DNA of 64,000 nt from Geobacillus stearothermophilus ATCC 12980 (GCF_030369615.1 NZ_CP128494.1:344001-408000), one strand, 5' to 3'; numbered from the stretch's first letter, positions 27,012-34,956 are shown. Translations and numbers: made by a program. Notes: generated by a model not told the origin, from the sequence alone.

Positions 27012-27464
27012 CTACAGACGCTTGGCTCCGACATATCTTGTTTTCCAATAGCTGCTGTTTAAGCTGTCGATTTTGACACCGCGGGAAACGGCATGAATAA
27101 CTTGATTGTTCCCAATATAGATGGCAACGTGGGAGACGCCTTTTGTCTGTTTCGAAGTGTCAAAAAACACCAAATCCCCTGGCTGCAATTTCGATTTATG
27201 TACGTATTTTCCTTTTTTATACATTTCTTTGGACGCGCGCGGCAACGTGACGCCGACTTTTTTATGGGTATAGTAAACAAATCCGGAGCAGTCAAATCCT
27301 TTTGGCGTTGTGCCGCCATACCGATACGGAGTGCCGACCAGTTTTTTGGCCTCGGCGATCAGCCTCGTCTTGTTGGCGGCTGCGTCAGAACTGGGAGTGC
27401 TTACAAAGAAGCAGGAAAAAAGAACGATGAATGCTACAGAAACAAGAGTGAGCCATTTTTTCAT
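27012..27464 (-). CDS. Secreted NlpC/P60 peptidoglycan endopeptidase
   Basis: This 150-residue protein has a Sec signal peptide (MKKWLTLVSVAFIVLFSCFF, cleavage probably after SSDAA near 29). One NlpC/P60 domain follows. The catalytic Cys lies in GFDCSGFVYY (about 55-64), His in VSHVAIYIG (about 109-117) and the polar third residue in QVIHAVSRG (about 120-128). Such enzymes cut gamma-D-glutamyl-diaminopimelate bonds in cell wall peptides. No LysM or SH3 wall-binding repeats are present, so it is a minimal secreted form. It is monocistronic. Confidence 0.92.
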   Translation of the reverse strand: MKKWLTLVSVAFIVLFSCFFVSTPSSDAAANKTRLIAEAKKLVGTPYRYGGTTPKGFDCSGFVYYTHKKVGVTLPRASKEMYKKGKYVHKSKLQPGDLVFFDTSKQTKGVSHVAIYIGNNQVIHAVSRGVKIDSLNSSYWKTRYVGAKRL

Positions 27465-27582
27465 TTTCCCGAACCCCCGACAAAATCATTTTCCATTCGA
27501 CGTTGTTTGATTACAGTATAACAGAGGAAAACAGTCTTTTTTTTTACAGTTGAATTAAATAATGTTACAGTGTGATTACAAA

Positions 27583-27707
27583 TATATATTAAGTTGCAAT
27601 AAAGATTTTCCGATTGTTCGATTCCGTTTTCCTTCATAACAAGTCATTTTGATAGAATGCAGCGGGCGCTCTACTGGATGTAAAACAAAGTTCCAACTTA
27701 TATATAT
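27583..27707. mobile_element. MITE-like element, copy 2
   Basis: This copy matches 10128-10246 over its whole length, with an extra T in the left A/T-rich end and one internal base change. The right terminal repeat TTCCAACTTATATA is conserved. It lies 3 nt before the open remnant of a sensor-EAL gene, so its insertion may have removed that gene's start. Confidence 0.75.
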
Positions 27708-27710
27708 TTC

Positions 27711-28112
27711 GTGGCAGTGCCAGCGACTGACTACAATCGGAACGGCCGCATCGACGGCGAAAAGGAACAAGCGGTTCCACCTGGGACAGTTTACCGCCGC
27801 CATTTTCCAGAGATCGAAGAGGCGTTCCACGGCCGGTTTGCGATGGAACAGCATCCGACAACGGATGAATGGGGAAGGAGCATTCAAGGAAAAAAAGATG
27901 TCATCTTGCCGGCGATCATCCGCCTCGGGCATAATATAGGTGTCAAAGTGTTGGCCGAAGGGGTCGAAACGGAGACCGAAGCGGCCTATTTGCAAGGAAA
28001 ACGGTGCGATGAGGCGCAAGGCTACTACTTTTCCCCACCGCTTCCGTATGATGAGTTTGTTCGCTTTTTGAAAGAGCAGCATGCGAGGCGGCGGGCGCAG
28101 GAGTTGACGTGA
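27711..28112 (+). pseudogene. Remnant of a sensor-EAL (cyclic-di-GMP) protein, internally deleted
   Basis: The open frame of 133 codons joins two unrelated ends of one protein type. The first half (TDYNRNGRIDGEKEQAVPP, HPTTDEWGR) looks like an extracytoplasmic Cache-type sensor found in cyclic-di-GMP proteins. The second half (VKVLAEGVETETEAAYLQ, CDEAQGYYFSPPLPYDEF) is the C-terminus of an EAL phosphodiesterase domain. Everything between, including the EAL catalytic motif, is absent. There is no start with a ribosome site, and a MITE-like element abuts the 5' end. Confidence 0.75.
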
Positions 28113-28113
28113 A

Positions 28114-28485
28114 ATGGACGGATTTTGGCGCATCGCCGAGGAGAAAATTCGCGAGGCGATGAAAAACGGCGAGTTTGACAACTTGCCCGGCTTCGGCAAA
28201 CCGCTTGAGATTGAAGACCTTTCCCGCATTCCAGAGGAGCTGCGGCTCGGGTATTTGTTGCTGAAAAACGCCGGCTATGTGAGGGAAGAAGCGGAGTTGC
28301 GCAAAGAGCTTTTGACGCTCGAGGACTTGCTTCGTTGCTGCGAGGATGACGAGAAAAAGCAGGAACTTACGAAAAAATGGACGGAAAAACAGCTTCGTTT
28401 TTCCGAACTGATGAAAAAACGGCAACCGGCAAACTCGAAGGCGTTGCGCGACTATGGGCGGCGTATTGAAGAGAAATTTCGCTAA
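28114..28485 (+). CDS. DUF1992 (DnaJ-related) protein
   Basis: This 123-residue protein has the DUF1992 pattern: AEEKIREAMKNGEFDNLPGF (first about 8-27) then GKPLEIEDLSRIPEELRLGY, followed by a charged helical tail. The family is related to the DNAJC28 middle domain, but its biochemical role is unknown. ATG 28114 directly follows the stop of the EAL remnant, with GGAG at 28098 as a distant ribosome site. It is helix-rich and soluble. A terminator follows. Confidence 0.85.
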   Translation: MDGFWRIAEEKIREAMKNGEFDNLPGFGKPLEIEDLSRIPEELRLGYLLLKNAGYVREEAELRKELLTLEDLLRCCEDDEKKQELTKKWTEKQLRFSELMKKRQPANSKALRDYGRRIEEKFR

Positions 28486-28506
28486 ACGTTTTTTTTCAAC
28501 ATGAAG

Positions 28507-28542
28507 GGGAGGACCTCGTTTTTGTAGGTCTTCCCATTTTTT
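28507..28542 (+). terminator. Terminator after DUF1992 gene
   Basis: The stem GGGAGGACCT / AGGTCTTCCC (28507-28516 with 28526-28535; one G-T pair) is followed by ATTTTTTAT. Confidence 0.8.
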
Positions 28543-28688
28543 ATGCAAGGATATCCAAAAAACGGGGAAAATAGGGGAGGAGTAAATGGTTGGAAAGGAG
28601 GCGGCGCGAAGAAGAGCAAAAGCGGATGATGAATCCCAGCTGTCTAGTCGTGGGTGAATGGTAAGTGAAAGGAAAAGGAGTGAACATC

Positions 28689-29258
28689 GTGAGAAACGTA
28701 TGGATTGCCTTTTTTGCTTCACTCATGCTGGCGATGCCGTCATGGGTGGCTGCCGGCAGCTATAAAGGAGAGGCAGCCGATGTGCATCTGCCGGTCGGCC
28801 ATATGTGGGAGCACGACAGATTGGATGAGCAAAAGTGGATGGAGATGGTTCAAACGTATACGCCTGAACAGGCAGATGAATGGAAAAAAGTGCTCGACGA
28901 GCGGAACGCGTTGCGTCAGCAGTTGAACGATGAGAACGTGAAACAGGCCATTAAAGAAAAGTGCAAAAAGATGAAAAAAGAGCGTGAAGCGGCGTTTGAC
29001 CGGCTCATCGATCAGCTGGCCAATAAAAAAATCACCAAAGAACAGTTTAAACAAGAGCTGAAACAGTTGCATAAAATGAAACGGTGGATGACGAAAGAAG
29101 AAAAACAACAGCTTCATCAGCTTCATGAACAAACGAGGCAAGCGATGGAGAACAATGATCAGGAGGCCATGAAAAAACTGCTCCCGCAATGGCTTGAGCA
29201 TATGAAAAAGAAAAATGAACGGTTGGCGAAATGGCTTCAAGAAGTGAAACAAGGATGA
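28689..29258 (+). CDS. Secreted helical protein of unknown function
   Basis: The 189-residue product starts at GTG 28689 behind AAAAGGAG. It has a Sec signal peptide (VWIAFFASLMLAMPSWVAAG, cleavage near residue 23). The mature part is almost wholly charged helices rich in K, E, Q, M and H (KKMKKEREAAFDRLIDQLA; LHKMKRWMTKEEKQQLHQLH), which suggests a coiled-coil or helical bundle. I recognise no family; the spacing is loosely like CpxP/Spy-type helical chaperones, without their LTxxQ motif. It is monocistronic with its own terminator. Confidence 0.75.
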   Translation: MRNVWIAFFASLMLAMPSWVAAGSYKGEAADVHLPVGHMWEHDRLDEQKWMEMVQTYTPEQADEWKKVLDERNALRQQLNDENVKQAIKEKCKKMKKEREAAFDRLIDQLANKKITKEQFKQELKQLHKMKRWMTKEEKQQLHQLHEQTRQAMENNDQEAMKKLLPQWLEHMKKKNERLAKWLQEVKQG

Positions 29259-29265
29259 TATAATG

Positions 29266-29304
29266 AAGAAAAAGGCCGTGTTCGATGCACGGCTTCTTTT
29301 TTTT
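29266..29304 (+). terminator. Terminator after secreted helical protein gene
   Basis: The stem AAGGCCGTG / CACGGCTT with a 7-nt loop is followed by CTTTTTTTT. It starts within 10 nt of the stop codon. Confidence 0.85.
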
Positions 29305-29409
29305 ACTTTTTGTTGTCAGCCAAGGCAGGCGGTCGGGGAAGATTGCGCCTGTTTGTGCGCAGAAACCGACTCAGTCTGCCTGATGGATGCCGGAATGGGG
29401 GGTTGCGCC

Positions 29410-30051
29410 GTGGGGTATCCGATTGTTCTTCATGTGCGCGGCCGCCGCGCGGTCGTCGTTGGCGGCGGGAAGGTGGCGGCGCGGAAAGTTTACGGTTTGC
29501 TTGAAGCAGAAGCGGACGTTGTGGTAATCGCCCCGGAGGCGGTGCCGGACATTGAAGCGCTCGCGGCCAAAGGAGAGATCGTTTGGCGTAAGAAAACGTT
29601 CGCTGAAGACGACTTGGCAGGAGCGTTTCTTGTCATTGCGGCGACAAACGACCGGAATGTGAACGAAGCGGTGGCGCAAGCAGCAGCGCCCGGCCAACTC
29701 GTAAATGTCGTGGATGACCCGAAACGGTGTGATTTTCATGTTCCCGCTGTCATCCGCCGCGGTCCACTCACCATTGCCGTGTCGACCGGGGGGGCAAGTC
29801 CGGCGCTTGCCCGCCGCATCCGCCGCGAGCTTGAGGAGAAGTATGGTGAAGAGTATGAGCCGTATCTTCAATTTTTGCAGAAGGCCCGCGATATCATTTT
29901 GCGTGAGGTGGCGGACGATGCCGCACGAAAGCGGCTGTTTCGGGCGCTCGCTGCTGAGTCTTTCCGGCAGCGGGGCCGATGGGATGAAGAGTTGGCCCAG
30001 CTATTGGTGAACGAAAAAGAACGAAACGGGGAAAGAGGGAAAGAGCCATGA
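29410..30051 (+). CDS. sirC: Precorrin-2 dehydrogenase (siroheme synthesis)
   Basis: This 213-residue protein matches the Met8/CysG N-terminal family, which oxidises precorrin-2 to sirohydrochlorin with NAD+. The Rossmann motif VVVGGGKVAARKVYGLLEA lies at about 14-32, NVVDDPKRCDFHVPAVIRRG at about 99-118 and STGGASPALARRIR at about 125-138, the family's conserved block. GTG 29410 follows GGGGGG at 29397-29402; upstream in-frame ATGs at 29383 and 29395 are alternatives. In B. subtilis the homologue ylnF is the last gene of the cysH operon. Here it is 2.6 kb away from that operon and on the other strand. Confidence 0.88.
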   Translation: MGYPIVLHVRGRRAVVVGGGKVAARKVYGLLEAEADVVVIAPEAVPDIEALAAKGEIVWRKKTFAEDDLAGAFLVIAATNDRNVNEAVAQAAAPGQLVNVVDDPKRCDFHVPAVIRRGPLTIAVSTGGASPALARRIRRELEEKYGEEYEPYLQFLQKARDIILREVADDAARKRLFRALAAESFRQRGRWDEELAQLLVNEKERNGERGKEP

Positions 30052-30152
30052 ACATTCCGATGTATATTGTCGATGCGTTCACTGACCGGCCGCTTTTTAG
30101 TTGTACAACGGAAGTTGATAGCTGGTTCAGCGGCTCGGCGGGGTTTCGGTGA
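30048..30152 (+). pseudogene. 5' remnant of a PhzF-family isomerase
   Basis: An ATG overlapping the sirC stop (ATGA) begins MNIPMYIVDAFTDRP, the start of PhzF-like proteins. Family similarity ends after 15 residues, and the frame stops at 30152. The rest of a roughly 290-residue gene has been deleted. It marks a recombination or deletion point next to sirC. Confidence 0.6.
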
Positions 30153-30159
30153 ACGCGGA

Positions 30160-30193
30160 AACAAGGTGTCCTCATCGGGATGGACACCTTGTT
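30160..30193. terminator. Strong hairpin between phzF remnant and bshB2
   Basis: A perfect 12-bp stem AACAAGGTGTCC / GGACACCTTGTT (30160-30171 with 30182-30193) with a 10-nt loop. Neither side has a long T run, so termination may be weak; it lies where the minus-strand bshB2 transcript should end. Confidence 0.5.
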
Positions 30194-30211
30194 CAAGGCG
30201 GGTTAGGCAGG

Positions 30212-30865
30212 TCAATCATCCCAACGGTACGTCCAAAACCGCTCTGTTTTGAGCCAGGCAAGCGCATCGCCGCGCTTGGAGGCTGCCTGCATCAGCCCTT
30301 CGGTTTGCGAACGGTGGGCGCGGATGGCGGCCAGCTTCGTCTCGATCACCGTGCTGACATCGCGGATGACGTCTGGCTGGCCAAGATCTTGTTCACAGTT
30401 TTTCGCAAACGCCACACAATGGACGGTCGGTCGTTCTTCTTTCGGCCAGCGCGTCAAGGCGCTGATGACTGCAGCGCCGCATGCATCGTGGTCAGGGTGA
30501 ACGCTGTAGCCGGGGTAAAACGTGATGACGAGCGACGGGTTTGTTTCTGCCACGATGGCGGCAATCCGGTCAGCGAGTTCGTTTTCATCCTCAAATTCGA
30601 CCGTTTTGTCGCGATACCCGAGCAGGCGCAAATCGCGAATGCCGAGAACGCGGCACGCTTCTTCCAGCTCCTGCTTGCGGATGAGCGGAAGCGTTTCACG
30701 GTTGGCAAACGGGGGCACGCCCATGTTTCGCCCCATTTCCCCAAGGGTCAGGCAGGCGTACGTCACCGGTGTGCCGCTTTGCACATGCTGGGCGATGGTG
30801 CCCGAAACGCCAAACGCCTCATCATCCGGGTGGGGAAACACAACAAGTACGTGTCGTTCCTTCAT
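30212..30865 (-). CDS. bshB2: Bacillithiol biosynthesis deacetylase BshB2
   Basis: This 217-residue LmbE/PIG-L-type metal-dependent deacetylase removes acetate from GlcNAc-malate, the second step of bacillithiol synthesis. The zinc motif PHPDDEAFG lies at about 11-19, the third ligand in HPDHDA (about 122-127) and TLGEMGRNMG at about 40-49. It is close to B. subtilis YojG. ATG 30865 follows AAGGAGGGGCTTGCG. It sits 13 nt behind yojF on the same strand, an order conserved in Bacillaceae. BshB2 may also act on bacillithiol conjugates. Confidence 0.92.
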   Translation of the reverse strand: MKERHVLVVFPHPDDEAFGVSGTIAQHVQSGTPVTYACLTLGEMGRNMGVPPFANRETLPLIRKQELEEACRVLGIRDLRLLGYRDKTVEFEDENELADRIAAIVAETNPSLVITFYPGYSVHPDHDACGAAVISALTRWPKEERPTVHCVAFAKNCEQDLGQPDVIRDVSTVIETKLAAIRAHRSQTEGLMQAASKRGDALAWLKTERFWTYRWDD

Positions 30866-30878
30866 CGCAAGCCCCTCC

Positions 30879-31226
30879 TTATGCGAACGGCGTGTCGCTC
30901 AGCTCAAGAGCGACAGCCAGTTTCCCTTCGTAATCGTGTCCGGCCAACAACAATTGTCCTTCGTTCGTCCATTCCCAATGGGTCAGCCCTTCGGCGTACA
31001 CCCAGCCGATTTGAAGCTTCAGCCCGACGCGGTACGGCCCCGGGCCGGTGATTTTGCCGCGGGTGAAGCGGATGCGAGCGTTGCGGATGTAAGCGCCGGC
31101 GGAAAAGAATCGTTCGTTATGATGAGAGGCGTACGCCCCGTTCGTCGTTTCCAAATGGATGTATACGTCGCGATTGGCGAAGCGATCCAACGCCTCTTGA
31201 ACAGCGGCGGCGTCAATCGGCTGCAC
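30879..31226 (-). CDS. yojF: YojF family protein (DUF1806)
   Basis: This 115-residue protein matches YojF, the partner gene of bshB2 in Bacillus. Conserved stretches are RFANRDVYIHLETTNGAYAS (about 14-33), RNARIRFTRGKITGPGPYRV and WVYAEGLTHWE. GTG 31226 has AAAGGAGGGACCCCGC upstream; the longer ATG start at 31271 lies before this ribosome site. Its biochemical role is unknown; the link to bacillithiol is by operon. Its promoter region is next to a 33-bp tandem duplication. Confidence 0.9.
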   Translation of the reverse strand: MQPIDAAAVQEALDRFANRDVYIHLETTNGAYASHHNERFFSAGAYIRNARIRFTRGKITGPGPYRVGLKLQIGWVYAEGLTHWEWTNEGQLLLAGHDYEGKLAVALELSDTPFA

Positions 31227-31274
31227 GCGGGGTCCCTCCTTTAGCTGTTTTCTATTATTGTACATGACCAAGGC

Positions 31275-31340
31275 ATAGGAACGGAAATATTTCGTCTTTC
31301 ATTGTATATAGGAACGGAAATATTTCGTCTTTCATTGTAT
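31275..31340 (+). repeat. Perfect 33-bp tandem duplication
   Basis: Bases 31275-31307 are repeated without change at 31308-31340. Each unit starts ATAGGAACGG and ends TTCATTGTAT. The right copy runs into AAT and so creates TATAAT (31338-31343), while the left copy gives TATATA. The duplication lies between divergent yojF and the arginase-like gene. Confidence 0.9.
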
Positions 31341-31422
31341 AATGAAGAACGGACACAGCTTGGACTCATCCGCACCTGAGAGGCGTTGAACAACGATTCA
31401 GCGAAAGGAAGGGTGAGGAGAA

Positions 31423-32208
31423 ATGGGGTTTCAAGGCAATGGTGTCACGATGCTCAATTTTGACGGCACTTACCGGCCGCAAAAGCGATTGTTCCGCTTT
31501 CCGCACGAATGGATCGATCTGTCGGATGTGCCGGAGACGAATTTGTATTGCAGCGGGGAGGCTCTCGCCGAAATCGAACGGCGGCTGCGCCGTCGGCGGA
31601 TGCGCGGAGCGGTTTTAATCGGGAACGGCAACTTCCATTATGTAAGCTATTTGCTCATAAAGGAGATGAAAGAGCCGTTTACGCTCGTCTTGTTTGACCA
31701 TCATACCGATGCCGAAGGGGGGAGCGACCGCCTCATTTCATGCGGCTCGTGGGTCGCTTACGCACTCGGACATCCGCAGCTGCAAAAAGTCATCATTGTT
31801 GGTCCGTCATGTTCTCCAAGCCATCTTCGTTTATCTCCAAAGATTACAGTTCTTCCTTTCGATGATCACGATGAATGGCCGACGGCGCTTTTGGACGCTA
31901 TTCCGACCGGGAGCGTCTATATCAGCATTGATAAAGATGCGCTGCGCCGCGAAGACTCCGTGACGAACTGGGATCAGGGGATGATGCCGCTTTCCCGGCT
32001 GCTCGCTTGTTTGCGCCTTCTGCTATTCTATAAAAAAGTGCTCGGCGTGGACATATGCGGGGAGTACCCGCAAGCGGCTGTCGATGTATTCCATCCGTTT
32101 TGCCGTGAAGCGCAGCAAAAAAATGAGCGTGCGAATACGGCCATTTTGGAGACGTGTTTTCAATATGCGGCGCCGCATTGCGGCCGGCTTAAGCAGGACG
32201 GATGGTGA
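31423..32208 (+). CDS. Arginase-family protein
   Basis: This 261-residue protein has the metal-binding pattern of ureohydrolases: VLFDHHTDA (about 88-96, with Asp, His and Asp ligands), a GNGNFHYVS segment before it (about 67-75), and YISIDKDALRREDSVTNWDQG (first about 166-186) with the second Asp pair. Such enzymes hydrolyse arginine, agmatine or formimino-glutamate. This one is shorter and more divergent than arginase RocF, so its substrate is unknown. ATG 31423 is preceded by GGAAGGGTGAGGAGAA. The last conserved Glu region is not obvious to me. Confidence 0.75.
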   Translation: MGFQGNGVTMLNFDGTYRPQKRLFRFPHEWIDLSDVPETNLYCSGEALAEIERRLRRRRMRGAVLIGNGNFHYVSYLLIKEMKEPFTLVLFDHHTDAEGGSDRLISCGSWVAYALGHPQLQKVIIVGPSCSPSHLRLSPKITVLPFDDHDEWPTALLDAIPTGSVYISIDKDALRREDSVTNWDQGMMPLSRLLACLRLLLFYKKVLGVDICGEYPQAAVDVFHPFCREAQQKNERANTAILETCFQYAAPHCGRLKQDGW

Positions 32209-32291
32209 TCCCGCTTTTTCATTGGTGGAAAGAGCGCTTGACGGCAGACGGACAACGTCTGCGCTGGGAATAGATCCAAGCGGTGCAACAG

Positions 32292-32579
32292 TCAAATGCC
32301 GCTTCCGTACACAATGCGGAACTTAGTTTCGTCAGGGCGGACGGGGCGCGGCTCAACGTGCATGCGGGAAACTTTGGCAAACATCGTGCCGGCTTCAATC
32401 GTATCCAAAAACAGTTGGAGCGCGCTTTCATGCCCTTGGACTTCCATCTCCACCGTCCCGTCATCGTTGTTTTTCACCCAGCCGGTCAGCTGGCGTTTGA
32501 GCGCTTCGTGTTGGACGAAATAGCGAAACCCGACGCCTTGCACGCGCCCTTCGACCATGACATGAACCCGTTTCATCAT
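32292..32579 (-). CDS. Acylphosphatase
   Basis: This 95-residue acylphosphatase hydrolyses acyl phosphates such as 1,3-bisphosphoglycerate or acetyl phosphate. The signature GRVQGVGFRYFV lies at about 10-21, with the catalytic Arg in GFRYF. The catalytic Asn lies in GWVKNNDDGTVE (about 37-48). ATG 32579 (or 32576) follows GAAGGAGGGCTTCAATC. It is monocistronic and follows the sulfate operon's terminator. Confidence 0.92.
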   Translation of the reverse strand: MMKRVHVMVEGRVQGVGFRYFVQHEALKRQLTGWVKNNDDGTVEMEVQGHESALQLFLDTIEAGTMFAKVSRMHVEPRPVRPDETKFRIVYGSGI

Positions 32580-32627
32580 GATTGAAGCCCTCCTTCGCTG
32601 CGGTCGCTTCGCTTCCATCATACCATG

Positions 32628-32656
32628 AAAAAAGGAGCTTGTCTGCTCAAGCTCCT
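32628..32656 (-). terminator. Terminator of the sulfate/siroheme operon
   Basis: On the minus strand AAAAAAGGAGCTT pairs with AAGCTCCTTTTTT over 13 bp. The first arm overlaps the last codons of sirB, and the T run follows at once. Confidence 0.85.
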
Positions 32657-33393
32657 TTTTTCGCTGCCGACAGCGCCTGCACCTGTTGTTGAATGAGCGT
32701 TACAAGCCGCGGATGATACCCTAAGTATGAGCATAAATGCCACTGTTGATCGGAAACAGGCATCGCTTGCAGCTTCCGTTCGACTGTTTTCATTAAAACG
32801 CCGGTAAACAGCAAATACGGCACGATAAAGACGCGCCGGTATATGGATGCCTGCGCCCGCTTGAACCCTTCGTCAAGCGTCGGGCGGATGGCGGCGAGAA
32901 AACAAACGTCAACGTGCGGCACGCTCGTTTTTTCTTGCAAGCGCCGGGCGATAGCGGCGATGTCGCGCTTCGTATCCGGGTCGCTGCTGCCGCGGCCAAT
33001 CAGCAGAACCATTGATTCATGGTCAAGCGGCGCCGGCTGCTCGCCGATGCGGTCGATGATGATGTCAATCATTGCATCGTGGACGCCAAACGGCGCTCCG
33101 CAGACGATCTCCAAAGACGGATGGCGCTGTTTCGCTGCTTTAAGCGCAGCCGGAATGTCCTGTTTGGCATGTCCGGCGGATAGAAGCAGCAACGGGATGA
33201 CGATCACACGGGTTGCCCCTTGGGCGGCGCAACGGTCAACGCCGGTCGCAATATCCGGCTCAGCCAGCTCAACGAAGCACAGTTCTTGAATCGGGATGTC
33301 GATGGCCGCCTTGCATTGTTCAACGAAGCGGGCTGCTTCTCGGCGCGCAGCCGGAACCCGGCTGCCGTGGCTGACGTACAAAATGGCTTCCAT
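32647..33393 (-). CDS. sirB: Sirohydrochlorin ferrochelatase (CbiX/SirB-type)
   Basis: This 248-residue two-domain CbiX protein inserts Fe2+ into sirohydrochlorin, the last step to siroheme, the cofactor of sulfite reductase. The N-terminal metal-ligand region is YVSHGSR (about 6-12), and VIPLLLLSAGHAKQDIP (about 76-92) carries the second histidine. The C-terminal repeat has VLLIGRGSSDPDT and VFIVPYLLFTGVL. ATG 33393 lies 8 nt after GAGG; ATG 33399 is also possible. It follows sumT by 10 nt. It matches ylnE of the B. subtilis cysH operon. Confidence 0.88.
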   Translation of the reverse strand: MEAILYVSHGSRVPAARREAARFVEQCKAAIDIPIQELCFVELAEPDIATGVDRCAAQGATRVIVIPLLLLSAGHAKQDIPAALKAAKQRHPSLEIVCGAPFGVHDAMIDIIIDRIGEQPAPLDHESMVLLIGRGSSDPDTKRDIAAIARRLQEKTSVPHVDVCFLAAIRPTLDEGFKRAQASIYRRVFIVPYLLFTGVLMKTVERKLQAMPVSDQQWHLCSYLGYHPRLVTLIQQQVQALSAAKKGA

Positions 33394-33403
33394 CGCCATT
33401 GCC

Positions 33404-34180
33404 TCACGAGGTGGCGCCAGCGGCTGCCGATGATGACAACAACCGCTCAAACCATTGAATGTTGGCGCGCAGCCGGACGACATCCCCGATGATGACCATG
33501 CTTGGATTTTCGATGCGTTCTTTGGCGGCAATAGCGGCGATTGTCGCCAGCGTGCCGGTGACCGTGCGCTGGATGGGGGTCGTTCCCCACTGAATGATCG
33601 CCGTCGGCGTATCCGGCGCCTTGCCGTATTTAATCAGCTGACCGCAAATGTATGGCAAATTGTGGACGCCCATGTAAATGGCGATCGTATCAATGCCTTT
33701 GGTGAGGCTTTCCCACTTAATGTCTTCGCGGGTTCCGTCGCGGCGATGCCCCGTGACAAAGGCGACGCTGGAGCTGAACTCGCGATGGGTGACAGGAATA
33801 CCGGCGTAAGCGGCCGCCGCGATGGCCGATGTGACGCCAGGGACGATCTCAAACTCGATCCCGTGCTGAACGAGCGCTTCCGCCTCTTCACCGCCGCGCC
33901 CGAACACAAACGGATCGCCGCCTTTTAAACGGACAACTGTTTTTCCTTTTTTTGCATGCAGAACGAGTGAACGGTTGATCGTTTCCTGCTGCATAGCATG
34001 GTAGCCGGGCAGCTTGCCGCAAAAAATGAGTTCAGCGTCTGGCTTGGCATATGCCAGCAAGTCCTCATTAATGAGGCGGTCGTACAAAATGACGTCGGCT
34101 TGTTGAATGCATTTCAACCCTTTGACGGTAATGAGTTCCGGATCGCCGGGGCCGGCCCCGACCAAATATACTTTCCCCAT
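33404..34180 (-). CDS. sumT: Uroporphyrinogen-III C-methyltransferase
   Basis: This 258-residue enzyme methylates uroporphyrinogen III twice with SAM, giving precorrin-2 for siroheme. The family motifs are VYLVGAGPGDPELITVKG (about 4-21), VVRLKGGDPFVFGRGGEEAE (about 81-100), EIVPGVTSAIAAAAYAGIP (about 110-128) and VTHREFSSSVAFVTGH. ATG 34180 fits the usual length; the ribosome site (AAAGGG) is weak and 13 nt away. A terminator-like hairpin lies between it and cysC, so its supply may be lower than that of the upstream genes. Confidence 0.93.
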   Translation of the reverse strand: MGKVYLVGAGPGDPELITVKGLKCIQQADVILYDRLINEDLLAYAKPDAELIFCGKLPGYHAMQQETINRSLVLHAKKGKTVVRLKGGDPFVFGRGGEEAEALVQHGIEFEIVPGVTSAIAAAAYAGIPVTHREFSSSVAFVTGHRRDGTREDIKWESLTKGIDTIAIYMGVHNLPYICGQLIKYGKAPDTPTAIIQWGTTPIQRTVTGTLATIAAIAAKERIENPSMVIIGDVVRLRANIQWFERLLSSSAAAGATS

Positions 34181-34283
34181 CGTTGTTTCAGCCCTTTCTG
34201 TCGTGATCCCGTCAGCTGCCGGCAGCAGCGCAAACGTTCCGTTGATGTTCATTGTAAACGCCTGGCCGTGGCATGAAAACGAC

Positions 34284-34323
34284 TTTGTAAAATCGTCTCC
34301 CACTCTTTTTTCGAGTGGGAGAC
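34284..34323 (-). terminator. Internal terminator-like hairpin between cysC and sumT
   Basis: On the minus strand the 11-bp perfect stem GTCTCCCACTC / GAGTGGGAGAC (34313-34323 with 34295-34305) is followed by GATTTTAC. The T run is short, so read-through is likely. Confidence 0.65.
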
Positions 34324-34332
34324 ACGGTATCG

Positions 34333-34944
34333 TTAATGGGTTTCCGATGCGGGGATGAATCCGCGCTCCCGCAAATACGCGAGCACTTGCTCGACACATT
34401 CGTCCACCGAATAACGATGCGTTTCGATGGTCAGCTCCGGCGCTTCCGGCGCTTCATACGGCGAATCGATGCCGGTGAATTCGCGGATTTCCCCGCGGCG
34501 CGCTTTTTGATACAGCCCCTTTGGATCGCGCTTCTCGCACTCCTCAATCGGGCAGTTGACATATATCTCAATGAATTCGTCTTCCTCGACTAAGCGGCGA
34601 ACGAGCGCCCGGTCTTCGGCAAACGGCGAAATGAATGCCGTTAACACGAACTGGCCGCTGTCGACAAACAGTTTGGCGACTTCGCCGATGCGGCGGATGT
34701 TTTCTGTCCGATCGGCGGCGGAAAAGCCGAGGTCTTTATTGAGCCCGTGGCGGATATTGTCACCATCGAGAACGTAATTTTGAATGCCAAGCTCAAACAG
34801 CCGTCTGGAGACGGCGTTCGCCACCGTCGATTTGCCGGATCCGGACAGGCCGGTGAACCAAAGGACGGCGCTATGATGGCCGTTGCGTTGGCGGCGATCT
34901 TCTTTTGTCACCGATGTATGATGCCAAACGATATTCGTGCTCAT
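34333..34944 (-). CDS. cysC: Adenylyl-sulfate kinase
   Basis: This 203-residue APS kinase phosphorylates adenosine 5'-phosphosulfate to PAPS. The P-loop GLSGSGKST lies at about 32-40, followed by [16 protein letters not shown] (about 60-75) and the lid [13 protein letters not shown] (about 104-116). It lies 12 nt after sat. The operon thus encodes both APS and PAPS formation; whether CysH prefers APS or PAPS matters for its need. Confidence 0.95.
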   Translation of the reverse strand: MSTNIVWHHTSVTKEDRRQRNGHHSAVLWFTGLSGSGKSTVANAVSRRLFELGIQNYVLDGDNIRHGLNKDLGFSAADRTENIRRIGEVAKLFVDSGQFVLTAFISPFAEDRALVRRLVEEDEFIEIYVNCPIEECEKRDPKGLYQKARRGEIREFTGIDSPYEAPEAPELTIETHRYSVDECVEQVLAYLRERGFIPASETH

Positions 34945-34956
34945 CTCGCTCCTCCT

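Noticed and set aside
31275..31340. Start of a CRISPR array
   Set aside because: There are just two adjacent units with no spacer and no cas genes; it is a simple tandem duplication.
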